From positions 124,001 to 188,000 of the forward strand of contig JAKARB010000004.1 of NCBI GenBank assembly GCA_021819435.1: 64,000 nt of DNA. The letters run 5' to 3'. The stretch is from Pseudomonadota bacterium. Its GTDB lineage: Bacteria; Pseudomonadota; Gammaproteobacteria; Burkholderiales; Burkholderiaceae_C. The notes under the pieces were generated by a model. It ran no database searches. It had not been told where the DNA came from and was given only the letters and a program-made list of their open reading frames with translations. The translations under genes were made by a program, and so were the position numbers. Below are positions 1 through 9,403 of the stretch, piece after piece (the stretch's first letter is position 1; each line of letters starts with the position of its first letter).

Positions 1-649
1 TGGCCTGCTCGATGCGCGCCGCACGCGCCACATCGACGGCATCTTCAAGCGCCGCACGCACCGCATCCATCGAGTAAAGGAACAAGCCCGGCAGGCCAAG
101 TTGCTCGGCCACATCCACGGCCACGCCGCTGCCCACCACCACGCCCACGCCGGCTTGCTGCAACTCGCGCACGCAGGCGCGGGCTTCGTCTTCGGTGCGG
201 TAGCTGCGCTGCGCCACGTCGAAGTCGAACAGGCGGTCGAAGCGGCTGAGGTCTGGCGCCATGCCTTCGTAGGTGACCAGGCCGATGCGGTCGGCGAGGC
301 GGCGCGCCTGCGACAGCGCCTGCATCAGATCGAACCCGCCCACCTTGACCAGCACAACGGGCACATCCAGGTGCTGGCGCAGGTAACCGCCGTTGGAGCC
401 AGCAGCCACCACCACGTCGACGGGTTGCTGCGCCTGCAAGGCTTTGACGCGCGCCACCGCCTGCTCGAAGCCCACGTCCAGCACGTCCACGCCAGCGCGA
501 TCGGCCACGTCGGGCGCCAACTCCTGCAGCATCTTGTTGATGCGGCGATAGCCCACGGCGACGATGCGCGGCGGGGCGCTGGGCTGGGTCGGGCGCCAGG
601 CAGGCAACGGCGTGATCAGGTCATCCGCAGGGTCAGGTGGCGAGGGCAT
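1..649 (-). CDS. prpR: Propionate catabolism operon regulator PrpR (N-terminal part, runs off the window)
   Basis: Only the first ~216 codons are present; the gene continues past the left edge. The translated start runs from MPSPPDPADD into a PrpR-type sensor domain (PF06506 family), recognisable by GYRRINKM, VDVVVAAGSNGGYLR, GLVTYEGMAP and FDVAQRSYRTEDEA. In the PrpR family this domain senses 2-methylcitrate and is followed by an AAA+ domain that activates sigma-54 RNA polymerase; those parts are outside the window. The gene is divergent from prpB, and the 284-bp gap holds a near-consensus sigma-54 promoter and repeated GTTTCA motifs, as expected for its target. The ATG at 649 is the only in-frame start seen near the beginning of the conserved region. 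Identity is confident; activator function is by family. Confidence 0.9.
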   Translation of the reverse strand, partial: MPSPPDPADDLITPLPAWRPTQPSAPPRIVAVGYRRINKMLQELAPDVADRAGVDVLDVGFEQAVARVKALQAQQPVDVVVAAGSNGGYLRQHLDVPVVLVKVGGFDLMQALSQARRLADRIGLVTYEGMAPDLSRFDRLFDFDVAQRSYRTEDEARACVRELQQAGVGVVVGSGVAVDVAEQLGLPGLFLYSMDAVRAALEDAVDVARAARIEQA

Positions 650-706
650 GGATGGATGGGACGAACGTGGATGGGCACCGCCATGGGGAGCGGCCGTTGC
701 ACCATT

Positions 707-743
707 GTTTCACGTTTCACGAAATAAGTTTCATTGATGAAAC
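707..743. promoter_or_regulatory. Probable PrpR operator array
   Basis: GTTTCA occurs three times, starting at 707, 714 and 728. The last copy is half of the perfect palindrome GTTTCATTGATGAAAC (728-743), and TTTCACGAAA at 715-724 forms a second small dyad. The first and third copies are 21 bp apart, about two helical turns. The array is about 110 bp upstream of the sigma-54 promoter, a typical position for an activator site. Assignment to PrpR is inferred from position only. Confidence 0.55.
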
Positions 744-852
744 ACGACCTCCACTTTGTCGCGCCACCCAGAATGCCTCAGCGCCCCTGGTGCTCAATCA
801 AATCAAGGACTTACCCCAAGTGCGCACCGTCCGCGTCTCGCCATGATCGCCC

Positions 853-867
853 TGGCACACGCGTTGC
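853..867 (+). promoter_or_regulatory. Sigma-54 (-24/-12) promoter of prpB
   Basis: TGGCACACGCGTTGC matches the consensus TGGCACG-N4-TTGC with one mismatch, the G after TGGCAC. GG is at 854-855 and GC at 866-867, with exact spacing. Transcription should begin near 879, leaving a leader of about 55 nt before the prpB ATG at 934. This argues against the in-frame GTG at 877 as the prpB start. Confidence 0.8.
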
Positions 868-933
868 GCAGTCGGTGTGAACCACCTCGAGCCGGCAGGC
901 CCCAAAGCCCCGGCCACACTCACGGAGATCCAC

Positions 934-1818
934 ATGGCTCAACTCTCTGCCGGCGCCCGTTTCCGCCAGGCCCTGAAGGAAGAAGCGCCCCTGCAAGTCA
1001 TGGGCACCATCAACGCGAACCACGCGCTGCTGGCCCAGCGCGCAGGCTTCAAGGCCATCTACCTCTCGGGTGGCGGCGTGGCTGCGGGCTCGCTGGGCCT
1101 GCCGGACCTGGGCATCAGCGGCCTGGAAGACGTGCTCATCGACGTGCGCCGCATCACCGATGTGTGCGACACCCCGCTGCTGGTCGACATCGACACCGGC
1201 TTCGGCCCCAGCGCCTTCAACATCGAGCGCACGGTCAAGAGCCTGATCAAGGCCGGCGCCGCCGCCTGCCACATCGAGGACCAGGTCGGCGCCAAGCGCT
1301 GCGGCCACCGCCCCGGCAAAGAAATCGTCACCACCGAAGAGATGGTCGACCGCGTCAAGGCCGCAGCCGACGCCAAGACGGACAAGGACTTCTTCCTGAT
1401 CGCCCGCACGGACGCCATCCAGGTGCACGGCGTGGACGCCGCCATCGAGCGCGCGATCAAATGCGTCGAGGCCGGTGCCGACGGCATCTTCGCCGAAGCC
1501 GCCTACGACCTCGATACCTACAAGAAGTTCGTTGACGCCGTGAAGGTGCCCGTGCTGGCCAACATCACCGAGTTCGGCAAGACGCCACTGTTCAGCGTCG
1601 ACGACCTGCGTCCCACCGGCGTGGGCATGGTGCTCTACCCGCTGTCGGCCTTCCGGGCCATGAACAAGGCCGCCGAAGCTGTCTACACTGCCATCCGACG
1701 CGACGGCCATCAGCGCAACGTGGTCGACATCATGCAGACCCGCGAAGAGCTGTACGACCGCATCGGCTACCACGCCTTCGAGGGCAAGCTCGACGCGCTG
1801 TTCGCCGCCAAAAAGTGA
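934..1818 (+). CDS. prpB: 2-methylisocitrate lyase PrpB
   Basis: Cytoplasmic Mg-dependent lyase that splits (2S,3R)-2-methylisocitrate into pyruvate and succinate, the last step of the methylcitrate cycle. The 294-aa product has the isocitrate-lyase/PEP-mutase signature KRCGH at residues 121-125, which carries the catalytic Cys123, and a metal-binding DIDTGFG motif near residue 85. Length matches characterised PrpB proteins (about 295 aa). The ATG at 934 has GGAG at 924-927 and lies downstream of the predicted sigma-54 start point; an in-frame GTG at 877 would fall at the transcription start and is rejected. First gene of prpB-prpC-acnD. Confidence 0.95.
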   Translation: MAQLSAGARFRQALKEEAPLQVMGTINANHALLAQRAGFKAIYLSGGGVAAGSLGLPDLGISGLEDVLIDVRRITDVCDTPLLVDIDTGFGPSAFNIERTVKSLIKAGAAACHIEDQVGAKRCGHRPGKEIVTTEEMVDRVKAAADAKTDKDFFLIARTDAIQVHGVDAAIERAIKCVEAGADGIFAEAAYDLDTYKKFVDAVKVPVLANITEFGKTPLFSVDDLRPTGVGMVLYPLSAFRAMNKAAEAVYTAIRRDGHQRNVVDIMQTREELYDRIGYHAFEGKLDALFAAKK

Positions 1819-1857
1819 TCCTTTCATCCCCACTGCCTTCATTTGGAGAGACGCACC

Positions 1858-3021
1858 ATGAGCGCCACCCCTGAGACCACCACGCCCGGTTTCAAGCCCA
1901 AGAAGTCGGTCGCCCTGTCGGGCACCGCCGCCGGCAACACCGCCCTGTGCACCGTGGGCCGCACTGGCAATGACCTGGCCTACCGCGGCTACGACATCCT
2001 CGACATCGCCACCACCTGCGAGTTCGAGGAAATCGCCCACTTGCTGGTGCATGGCAAGCTGCCCAACGTGGCCGAACTGGCCGGCTACAAGGCCAAGCTC
2101 AAGGCCCTGCGCGGCCTGCCCGCCGCCGTGAAGGTGGCCCTGGAGCAACTGCCTCCCTCGAGCCACCCGATGGACGTGATGCGCACCGGGGTGTCCGTGC
2201 TGGGCTGCGTCAAGCCCGAGAAGGAAGACCACAACCACCCCGGCGCCCGCGACATCGCCGACAAGCTGATGGCCTCGCTGGGATCGATGCTGCTGTACTG
2301 GTACCACTTCGCCTACAACGGCAAGCGCATCGAAGTCGAGACCGACGACGACTCCATCGGCGGCCACTTCCTGCACCTGCTGCATGGCGAGAAGCCGCGT
2401 GACAGCTGGGTGCGCGCGATGCACACCTCGCTCATCCTCTACGCCGAGCACGAGTTCAACGCCTCGACCTTCACCTCGCGCGTGGTGGCCGGCACCGGCT
2501 CCGACATGTACTCGGCCCTGTGCGGCGGCATCGGCGCCCTGCGCGGCCCCAAGCACGGTGGCGCCAACGAAGTGGCCTTCGAAATCCAGAAGCGCTACGA
2601 CAACCCCGATGAGGCCGAGGCCGACATCCGCGCCCGCGTCGAGAAGAAGGAAGTCGTGATCGGCTTCGGTCACCCCGTCTACACCGTGAGCGACCCGCGC
2701 AACGTGGTCATCAAGAAGGTGGCCCACGACCTGAGCGCCGAACAGAGCAACATGAAGATGTACAACATCGCCGAGCGCCTGGAATCGGTGATGTGGGAAA
2801 TCAAGAAGATGTTCCCCAACCTCGACTGGTTCAGCGCCGTGAGCTACCACATGATGGGCGTGCCCACCGACATGTTCACGCCGCTGTTCGTGATCGCACG
2901 CACCAGCGGCTGGTCGGCCCACGTGATCGAGCAGCGCATCGACGGCAAGATCATCCGCCCGAGCGCCAACTACACCGGCCCCGAAGACCAGGCCTTCGTG
3001 CCGCTGAAGGACCGCAAGTAA
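1858..3021 (+). CDS. prpC: 2-methylcitrate synthase PrpC
   Basis: Condenses propionyl-CoA with oxaloacetate to 2-methylcitrate, the entry step of the cycle. The 387-aa protein is a full citrate-synthase fold, with the start [32 protein letters not shown] characteristic of PrpC, GGANEVAF around the active-site histidine region, the GFGHPVY motif, and a C-terminal PSANYTGP. The ATG at 1858 is preceded by GGAGAG at a good distance; a TTG in frame at 1843 overlaps that Shine-Dalgarno sequence and is not used. It lies 39 nt after prpB and is followed by a strong hairpin terminator. It could in principle be a citrate synthase, but context and N-terminus favour PrpC. Confidence 0.95.
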   Translation: MSATPETTTPGFKPKKSVALSGTAAGNTALCTVGRTGNDLAYRGYDILDIATTCEFEEIAHLLVHGKLPNVAELAGYKAKLKALRGLPAAVKVALEQLPPSSHPMDVMRTGVSVLGCVKPEKEDHNHPGARDIADKLMASLGSMLLYWYHFAYNGKRIEVETDDDSIGGHFLHLLHGEKPRDSWVRAMHTSLILYAEHEFNASTFTSRVVAGTGSDMYSALCGGIGALRGPKHGGANEVAFEIQKRYDNPDEAEADIRARVEKKEVVIGFGHPVYTVSDPRNVVIKKVAHDLSAEQSNMKMYNIAERLESVMWEIKKMFPNLDWFSAVSYHMMGVPTDMFTPLFVIARTSGWSAHVIEQRIDGKIIRPSANYTGPEDQAFVPLKDRK

Positions 3022-3034
3022 GCTGGCCTTCGAG

Positions 3035-3072
3035 AGGCGCCACATTGCCAAGGGTGATGTGGCGCCTTTTTT
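3035..3072 (+). terminator. Intrinsic terminator after prpC
   Basis: An 11-bp perfect stem (3035-3045 with 3057-3067, arms AGGCGCCACAT/ATGTGGCGCCT) with an 11-nt loop is followed by a T run at 3067-3072. It lies between prpC and acnD, only about 43 nt before the acnD start, so it probably attenuates rather than ends the operon. Confidence 0.85.
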
Positions 3073-3114
3073 GATCCCACCGCCCACCTCTCCCCGACGC
3101 CATCGCCCCACGCC

Positions 3115-5733
3115 ATGAACACGTCCTACCGCAAGCCGCTGCCCGGCACGAACCTCGACTACTTCGACACGCAAGCCGCCGTCGAAGCCATCCAGCCCGG
3201 CGCCTGGGCCACCCTGCCCTACACCTCGCGCGTGCACGCCGAGAACATCGTTCGCAAGGCCGATCCAGCCATCGTCACCGATTGCCTGAAGCAAATCATC
3301 GAGCGCAAGCGCGACCTGGACTTCCCCTGGTTCCCCGCTCGCGTGGCCTGCCACGACATCCTGGGCCAGACCGCGCTGGTGGACCTGGCCGGCTTGCGCG
3401 ACGCCATCGCCAAGGAAGGCGGCGACCCGGCCAAGGTGAACCCCGTGGTGCCCGTGCAGTTGATCGTCGACCACTCGCTGGCCGTGGAGTGCGGCGGCTT
3501 CGACCCGCAAGCCTTCCAGAAGAACCGCGACATCGAAGAGCGCCGCAACGAAGACCGCTTCCACTTCATCGAGTGGACGAAAAAGGCCTTCGCCAACGTG
3601 GACGTGATCCCCGCTGGCAACGGCATCATGCACCAGATCAACCTGGAGAAGATGTCGCCGGTGATCCATGCCGACAAGGGCGTGGCCTACCCCGACACCT
3701 GCGTCGGCACCGACTCGCACACCCCGCACGTGGACGCCCTGGGCGTGATCGCCATCGGCGTGGGCGGGCTCGAAGCCGAGAACGTGATGCTGGGCCGCGC
3801 CTCGTGGATGCGCCTGCCTGAAATCGTCGGCGTGAAACTGACCGGCCAACGCCAGCCTGGCATCACCGCCACCGACGTGGTGCTGGCCCTGACCGAGTTC
3901 CTGCGCAAGAACAAGGTGGTGGGTGCTTACCTCGAATTCCACGGTGAAGGCGCATCGAAGCTCACCATCGGCGACCGCGCCACCATCTCGAACATGGCGC
4001 CCGAATACGGCGCCACCGCCGCCATGTTCAGCATCGACGAGCAGACGCTGGAGTACCTGACGCTGACCGGCCGCAGCGCGGAGCAGGTCAAGCTGGTCGA
4101 GACCTACGCCAAGACTGCTGGCCTGTGGTCTGACACGCTGAAGAACGCCGTCTACGAACGCAACCTCGAATTCGACCTGTCGAGCGTGGTGCGCAACATG
4201 GCCGGCCCGTCGAACCCGCATGCCCGCGTGGCCACCGCCGACCTGGCCACCAAGGGCATCGCCGGCAAGTGGCAGATGCCGGCTGCCGGCGAAGGCACCA
4301 TGCCCGATGGCGCCGTGATCATCGCCGCCATCACCAGCTGCACCAACACTTCCAACCCGCGCAACGTGATCGCCGCCGCGCTGCTGGCCCGCAACGCCAA
4401 CAAGCTGGGCCTGACGCGCAAGCCCTGGGTCAAGTCCTCGCTGGCCCCCGGCTCGAAGGCCGTCGAGCTCTACCTCAAGGAAGCCAACCTGCTCGGCGAC
4501 CTCGAAAAACTCGGCTTCGGCATCGTCGCCTTCGCCTGCACCACCTGCAATGGCATGTCGGGCGCGCTCGATCCGAAGATCCAGCAAGAGATCATCGACC
4601 GCGATCTGTATGCCACCGCCGTGCTCTCGGGCAACCGCAACTTCGACGGCCGCATCCACCCGTATGCCAAGCAGGCCTTCCTGGCCTCGCCGCCGCTGGT
4701 GGTTGCCTACGCCATCGCCGGCACCGTGCGCTTCGACATCGAGAACGACGTGTTGACGGTCGTGGACGGCAAGGAGATCCGCCTGAAGGACATCTGGCCT
4801 TCTGACGAAGAGATCGACGCCGTGGTCAAGACCGCCGTCAAGCCCGAGCAGTACCGCGCCGTTTACGAGCCCATGTTTGCCATCCAGGCCGACAAGGGCG
4901 AGAAGGTCAGCCCGCAGTACGACTGGCGCCCGATGTCGACCTACATCCGCCGCCCGCCCTACTGGGACACCGAAGGCGTCGGCGCCCTGGCTGCCACCCC
5001 GCGCACCTTGAAAGGCATGCGCCCGCTGGCCATCCTGCCGGACAACATCACCACCGATCACCTCTCGCCTTCGAACGCGATCCTGATGAACTCGGCCGCC
5101 GGTGAGTACCTGCACAAGATGGGCCTGCCGGAAGAGGACTTCAACTCCTACGCCACCCACCGAGGTGACCACCTCACCGCCATGCGCGCCACCTTCGCCA
5201 ACCCCACGTTGAAAAACGAAATGGTTCGCAAGGAAGACGGCAGCATCAAGGTGGGCTCGTGGGCCCGCGTGGAGCCCGAAGGCCAGGTGATGCGCATGTG
5301 GGAGGCCATGGAGACCTACCTCAACCGCCGTCAACCGCTGATCATCGTCGCCGGCGCCGACTATGGCCAGGGCTCCTCGCGCGACTGGGCCGCCAAGGGC
5401 GTGCGCCTGGCCGGCGTGGAAACCGTGGTCGCCGAAGGCTTTGAGCGCATCCACCGCACCAACCTGATCGGCATGGGCGTGCTGCCCCTGGAGTTCAAAC
5501 CGGGCACCACCCGCCTGACCCTGGGCCTGGACGGCACCGAGACCTTCGACGTGGAAGGCGATCGCCAGCCACGCGCCGAGCTCACGCTGGTCATCCATCG
5601 CAAGAACGGCGAGACCGTCAAGGTGCCCGTGACCAGCCGACTGGACACGGCCGAAGAAGTGTCGGTGTACGAAGCCGGAGGCGTGCTGCAACGCTTCGCG
5701 CAAGACTTCCTGGCCGCGAATAAGGCCGGGTGA
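3115..5733 (+). CDS. acnD: Fe/S-dependent 2-methylcitrate dehydratase AcnD
   Basis: Aconitase-superfamily [4Fe-4S] enzyme of 872 aa. AcnD dehydrates 2-methylcitrate and works with PrpF, replacing the cofactor-free PrpD found in enterics. The N-terminus MNTSYRKPLPGTNLDYFD is typical of AcnD. Cluster-binding cysteines are visible in [12 protein letters not shown] and FACTTCNGMSG, and the C-terminal swivel domain has [17 protein letters not shown] followed by FERIHRTNLIGMGVLPLEF. No separate promoter is obvious in the short gap after prpC, so expression probably depends on read-through of the terminator at 3035-3072. prpF, its usual next neighbour, is displaced by the intervening chemoreceptor gene. 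Confidence 0.95.
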   Translation: MNTSYRKPLPGTNLDYFDTQAAVEAIQPGAWATLPYTSRVHAENIVRKADPAIVTDCLKQIIERKRDLDFPWFPARVACHDILGQTALVDLAGLRDAIAKEGGDPAKVNPVVPVQLIVDHSLAVECGGFDPQAFQKNRDIEERRNEDRFHFIEWTKKAFANVDVIPAGNGIMHQINLEKMSPVIHADKGVAYPDTCVGTDSHTPHVDALGVIAIGVGGLEAENVMLGRASWMRLPEIVGVKLTGQRQPGITATDVVLALTEFLRKNKVVGAYLEFHGEGASKLTIGDRATISNMAPEYGATAAMFSIDEQTLEYLTLTGRSAEQVKLVETYAKTAGLWSDTLKNAVYERNLEFDLSSVVRNMAGPSNPHARVATADLATKGIAGKWQMPAAGEGTMPDGAVIIAAITSCTNTSNPRNVIAAALLARNANKLGLTRKPWVKSSLAPGSKAVELYLKEANLLGDLEKLGFGIVAFACTTCNGMSGALDPKIQQEIIDRDLYATAVLSGNRNFDGRIHPYAKQAFLASPPLVVAYAIAGTVRFDIENDVLTVVDGKEIRLKDIWPSDEEIDAVVKTAVKPEQYRAVYEPMFAIQADKGEKVSPQYDWRPMSTYIRRPPYWDTEGVGALAATPRTLKGMRPLAILPDNITTDHLSPSNAILMNSAAGEYLHKMGLPEEDFNSYATHRGDHLTAMRATFANPTLKNEMVRKEDGSIKVGSWARVEPEGQVMRMWEAMETYLNRRQPLIIVAGADYGQGSSRDWAAKGVRLAGVETVVAEGFERIHRTNLIGMGVLPLEFKPGTTRLTLGLDGTETFDVEGDRQPRAELTLVIHRKNGETVKVPVTSRLDTAEEVSVYEAGGVLQRFAQDFLAANKAG

Positions 5734-5824
5734 TCGAGCCCTGAGCGCCACCGAAGCGCGTCCAGGGCTTCACACCTTGGACGCGCTCGGCCTGCGCTGA
5801 CAGCCTCACCCTCAGCCCTCGTCC

Positions 5825-7489
5825 TCAGAACGTGGCCCAAGCGTTGCTGGCTGACTCTGACTGCGCCGGCGTGAGACGCGCGGCTGCGGCTCCCGCCGCC
5901 ATCCCGGCCCCTGCGACCGGATGAGCCGAGGCAGACGCTTCGTTCAGCTTGAACACCGCCACCGCGTCCACGAGTTGCTGGGCCTGCGTCTTGAGACTTT
6001 CGGCGGCGGCGGCACTTTCTTCCACCAGGGCGGCGTTCTGCTGGGTCACCTGATCCATCTGGTTGATGGCCGTGCTCACCTGCTGGATGCCCGTGCTTTG
6101 CTCCACGCTGGCCGAACTGATTTCCGCAACCAGATCGCTGACCCGCTTGATGGCGCCGACGATTTCGGCCATGGTCTTGCCCGCCTGGTCCACCAGCACC
6201 GAGCCTTGCTCGACCTGATCGACGCTGCGGCCGATGAGGGCCTTGATCTCCTTGGCCGCCTCGGCGCTGCGCTGCGCCAGCGTGCGCACCTCTCCGGCCA
6301 CCACGGCGAAGCCGCGTCCCTGTTCACCGGCGCGCGCGGCCTCCACCGCCGCGTTCAAGGCCAGGATGTTGGTCTGGAAGGCGATGCCATCGATCACACC
6401 GATGATGTCGCCGATCTTGCGGCTGCTGTCGCTGATGCCCTGCATGGTGACCACCACCTGGCCCACCACCTCGCCGCCCTGGGCCGCCACCGCCGAGGCG
6501 CCTTGCGCCAGTTGATTGGCGAGCTTGGCGCTGTCGGTGTTGTCACGCACCGTTGAGCCGATCTGGGTCATGCTCGCCGAGGTCTGCTGCAAGGCGCTGG
6601 CCTGTTCCTCGGTGCGCTGGCTCAAGTCCTGGTTGCCCTGTGCGATCTCCGCGCTGGCGGTGGCCACGCTCATGGCGTTGGCGCGCACCTGAGACACCAC
6701 ACCCGTCAAAGAAGCCTGCATGGACGACATTGCGCTCAGCAGAGGGCTGAACTCGTCACGCTGCTCATCGGTCACCGCCGCAGAGAAGTCACCCGCCTTC
6801 ACCCGGTCGGCCACCGTCTGCGCCAACGCCACGCGGTTGCGCAGCGAGCGCGCCATCAACAACGAGAACGCCACCAGGCCACAAGCCACCACGGAGACCA
6901 AGGCCGAGAGCTGCAAGCGGATGCTGTCCACGTTGGTGCCGATCGTGCTCACGTCTGCGCCCAGCACCGCGGTCTGGCGGTCGCGCTCCTCGCTCAGCCA
7001 TTTCTGGATCTTCGCGAACTGGGGCGTCGTGGTCTCGCGCAACATCGCCCGAGCCTCTTCGTGCTTGCCTGCCCGAATGAGTTGGAGGTTCTTCTCCGCC
7101 ACCGGCCAAGAGACTTCCTGCAGATCCAGCCAATCGCGCTTGAAAGCATCTCGGCCAGCCTGATCCGTGATTTCAGCGAGGAAATCAGAATCATTCTTGG
7201 ATATTTGCTCGCGCTTTTTCTGAATCGAGCCAGCAGCGGCCTCGATTTGGGCGGCGCTATCGGCCAGCATCGCCTGCCGGATGTCTGACAGCGCCTGCGA
7301 AACCTTCAATTCGGTGCTGGCGATCAGGCTCAACTGAAACACCTTGACCTTGCCTGTTCGGTTGGTCAGGTCACGCACCTCGCCCAATTGCTGCCAGGCG
7401 CTGGCGGCAACCCCGAAAAGCGAGACGATGAGAACGAACGAAACCCCGTAGAGGCGTTGACTCAAACTGGTCTTGGGAAAGAATGACAT
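5825..7489 (-). CDS. Methyl-accepting chemotaxis protein with 4HB sensor
   Basis: Membrane chemoreceptor of 554 aa. The visible order is a transmembrane segment (about 14-34), a periplasmic four-helix-bundle-like sensor (35-193), a second transmembrane segment (194-214), HAMP (about 215-270) and a long signalling hairpin whose tip reads [38 protein letters not shown]. The C-terminus is AWATF, fitting the aromatic pentapeptide that tethers CheR/CheB in some receptors. The ATG at 7489 has GAGGA upstream. The gene lies on the opposite strand between acnD and prpF. A role in sensing propionate or related acids would fit the location but is only inference; the ligand is unknown. Confidence 0.92.
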   Translation of the reverse strand: MSFFPKTSLSQRLYGVSFVLIVSLFGVAASAWQQLGEVRDLTNRTGKVKVFQLSLIASTELKVSQALSDIRQAMLADSAAQIEAAAGSIQKKREQISKNDSDFLAEITDQAGRDAFKRDWLDLQEVSWPVAEKNLQLIRAGKHEEARAMLRETTTPQFAKIQKWLSEERDRQTAVLGADVSTIGTNVDSIRLQLSALVSVVACGLVAFSLLMARSLRNRVALAQTVADRVKAGDFSAAVTDEQRDEFSPLLSAMSSMQASLTGVVSQVRANAMSVATASAEIAQGNQDLSQRTEEQASALQQTSASMTQIGSTVRDNTDSAKLANQLAQGASAVAAQGGEVVGQVVVTMQGISDSSRKIGDIIGVIDGIAFQTNILALNAAVEAARAGEQGRGFAVVAGEVRTLAQRSAEAAKEIKALIGRSVDQVEQGSVLVDQAGKTMAEIVGAIKRVSDLVAEISSASVEQSTGIQQVSTAINQMDQVTQQNAALVEESAAAAESLKTQAQQLVDAVAVFKLNEASASAHPVAGAGMAAGAAAARLTPAQSESASNAWATF

Positions 7490-8078
7490 GCGAAATTCCT
7501 CGAATAACCGGGCTCACACCCGAACGGACAATCGATGCGCTCCAGCGCGCAGCGCCAAGTCGCCGCCGGATGCACCCAGGGGAACCATGTTCCAGCCAAG
7601 TTGCGCGAGAGGGTGAAACCGGTTTGGGTTGCGAACATTTCAACGGGGATTTGATTTCCATCAAGAAACCCACCAGAAACAGCACCAAACCAACCCGATG
7701 CACCAGACCTCCGCGACCGGAAGCCAGGAATAAAACCCCTCTCACACCTGACTCAACGTGGTTTGTACCAAATGATGGTCCGGAAATAGCAGCCAATATC
7801 AGCAAAAAGACACAATTTCGGCCACCGAATCAAAGCCCTCTCCCGCATGAATATCAAAATGGCACACCCATTGTCCCGTTTTGAAACACCTGTGCGATGA
7901 AATGATTCACCGGCCTTTCACGAAAACACGCATGCGTCCATGCCAGCCACGCAGATCCCCGGCAGGCGAGGGCCAGAGCCAGACGAAAGCCAAGAGGGTC
8001 TGTAACATGTCGGCTGAACCGGAACCAGGCCACCAGGCCGCCGCCCTCCCTTCCGCAAAGACTCAACGGCGTCATCCC
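7490..8078. other. Long intergenic region between the chemoreceptor and prpF
   Basis: About 590 bp of visibly lower GC than its neighbours with no convincing gene; short open frames here lack family features. It must hold the promoters of the chemoreceptor (minus) and prpF (plus). Visible elements are a perfect palindrome AAACCGGTTT at 7616-7625, a TTGAT-ttcc-ATCAA dyad near 7650, and the sigma-54-like sequence at 7860-7874. The GC drop could mark the insertion boundary of the chemoreceptor gene. Confidence 0.5.
7860..7874 (+). promoter_or_regulatory. Candidate sigma-54 promoter of prpF
   Basis: TGGCACACCCATTGT has the -24 element TGGCAC and exact spacing to TTG, but the -12 dinucleotide is GT instead of GC. 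TGAAACACC follows just downstream and resembles the GTTTCA motif of the prpB upstream region in reverse. Predicted start is near 7886, about 190 nt before prpF. Confidence 0.4.
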
Positions 8079-9275
8079 ATGCCTCACGCACCCCAAATCA
8101 AGATCCCCGCCACCTACATCCGTGGCGGCACCAGCAAGGGCGTCTTCTTCCGCCTGCAAGACCTGCCCGCCTCGTGCCAGCAACCGGGCGAAGCGCGCGA
8201 CAAGCTCTTCATGCGCGTCATCGGCAGCCCCGACCCCTACGCGGCCCACATTGACGGCATGGGCGGGGCCACGTCCAGCACCAGCAAATGCGTGATCCTG
8301 TCCAAGTCCAGCGTGCCCGATCACGATGTGGACTACCTCTACGGCCAGGTCTCCATCGACAAGCCCTTTGTCGACTGGAGCGGCAACTGCGGCAACCTCT
8401 CTACTGCGGCCGGCGCCTTCGCCATCCACGCCGGGCTGGTTGACGCATCGCGCATCCCGCAAGGCCCTGAAGGCGGCGTTGCCGTGGTGCGCATCTGGCA
8501 GGCAAACATCCAGAAAACCATCATCGCCCACGTGCCCGTCACCAATGGCCAGGTGCAGGAAACCGGCGACTTCGAACTCGACGGCGTGACCTTCCCCGCC
8601 GCCGAGATCGTGCTCGAATTCATGGACCCGTCCGACGATGGCGACGAAGGCGGCTCGATGTTCCCCACCGGCAACCTAGTGGATGAGCTGGACGTGCCTG
8701 GCGTGGGCACCTTCAAGGCCACGATGATCACGGCGGGCATCCCCACCGTGTTCGTCAACGCGAAAGACATCGGCTACACCGGCACCGAACTGCGCGAGCA
8801 CATCAACAGCGACGCCGAAGCCCTCAAACGCTTCGAGGCCATCCGCGTGGCCGGCGCCCTGCGCATGGGCCTGATCAAGACACCCGAAGAGGCCGCCACC
8901 CGCCAGCACACGCCCAAGATCGCCTTCGTGGCACCGCCCACCCCCTACAAGGCTTCGAGCGGCAAGGCCATCGAAGCTGCCGACGTGGACCTGCTGGTGC
9001 GCGCCCTCTCGATGGGCAAGCTGCACCACGCCATGATGGGCACCTGCGCGGTGGCCATCGGCACGGCAGCCGCCATCCCTGGCACCCTGGTCAACCTGGC
9101 GGCCGGCGGCGGCGAGCGCGAGGCCGTCCGCTTCGGCCACCCCTCGGGCACGCTGCGCGTGGGAGCCCAGGCCAAACAGGTGGGCGGCCAGTGGACGGTG
9201 ACCAAGGCCATCATGAGCCGCAGCGCCCGCGTCCTGATGGAAGGCTGGGTGCGCGTGCCGGGCGACGCCTTCTGA
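8079..9275 (+). CDS. prpF: 2-methylaconitate cis-trans isomerase PrpF
   Basis: Isomerises trans-2-methylaconitate to the cis form, so that the AcnD product can be hydrated to 2-methylisocitrate. The 398-aa protein begins with the PrpF hallmark IPATYIRGGTSKGVFFR and has MGGATSSTSKCVIL, DWSGNCGNLS and the C-terminal GHPSGTLRVGAQ, as in the PrpF/diaminopimelate-epimerase-like fold. The ATG at 8079 places the conserved region at the N-terminus; an upstream in-frame ATG at 8008 would add 24 unconserved residues. Its Shine-Dalgarno sequence is weak. It belongs functionally with acnD but is separated from it by the chemoreceptor gene, so it probably has its own promoter. Confidence 0.94.
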   Translation: MPHAPQIKIPATYIRGGTSKGVFFRLQDLPASCQQPGEARDKLFMRVIGSPDPYAAHIDGMGGATSSTSKCVILSKSSVPDHDVDYLYGQVSIDKPFVDWSGNCGNLSTAAGAFAIHAGLVDASRIPQGPEGGVAVVRIWQANIQKTIIAHVPVTNGQVQETGDFELDGVTFPAAEIVLEFMDPSDDGDEGGSMFPTGNLVDELDVPGVGTFKATMITAGIPTVFVNAKDIGYTGTELREHINSDAEALKRFEAIRVAGALRMGLIKTPEEAATRQHTPKIAFVAPPTPYKASSGKAIEAADVDLLVRALSMGKLHHAMMGTCAVAIGTAAAIPGTLVNLAAGGGEREAVRFGHPSGTLRVGAQAKQVGGQWTVTKAIMSRSARVLMEGWVRVPGDAF

Positions 9276-9403
9276 GCGGGGGGCACACCGCGCCTGCCGA
9301 ACGAACTGACACATCCATGGGGCTTTTTCGGTTCCACGCCCCCATGGATCGGTGGCAAGATGATCGCTTCGGTGTCGCTCTCACCTCCCGGATTTTTCAC
9401 AGC

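Noticed and set aside
101-846. Plus-strand open frames overlapping prpR and the prpR-prpB gap
   Set aside because: They read antisense to the PrpR sensor domain and through the operator region, with no recognisable protein features.
877-933. Upstream GTG start for prpB
   Set aside because: It coincides with the predicted transcription start and lacks a Shine-Dalgarno sequence; the ATG at 934 has GGAG and matches family length.
811-5751. A 1646-codon open frame on the minus strand across prpB, prpC and acnD
   Set aside because: It is antisense to three well-supported genes, rich in His, Val, Gly and Ala with no domain signature. Long stop-free antisense frames are expected from the GC-biased third codon positions here.
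7483-7884. Open frame of 133 codons in the chemoreceptor-prpF gap
   Set aside because: No ribosome-binding site, no family resemblance and a Pro/Thr/Lys-rich composition unlike the neighbours; treated as intergenic.
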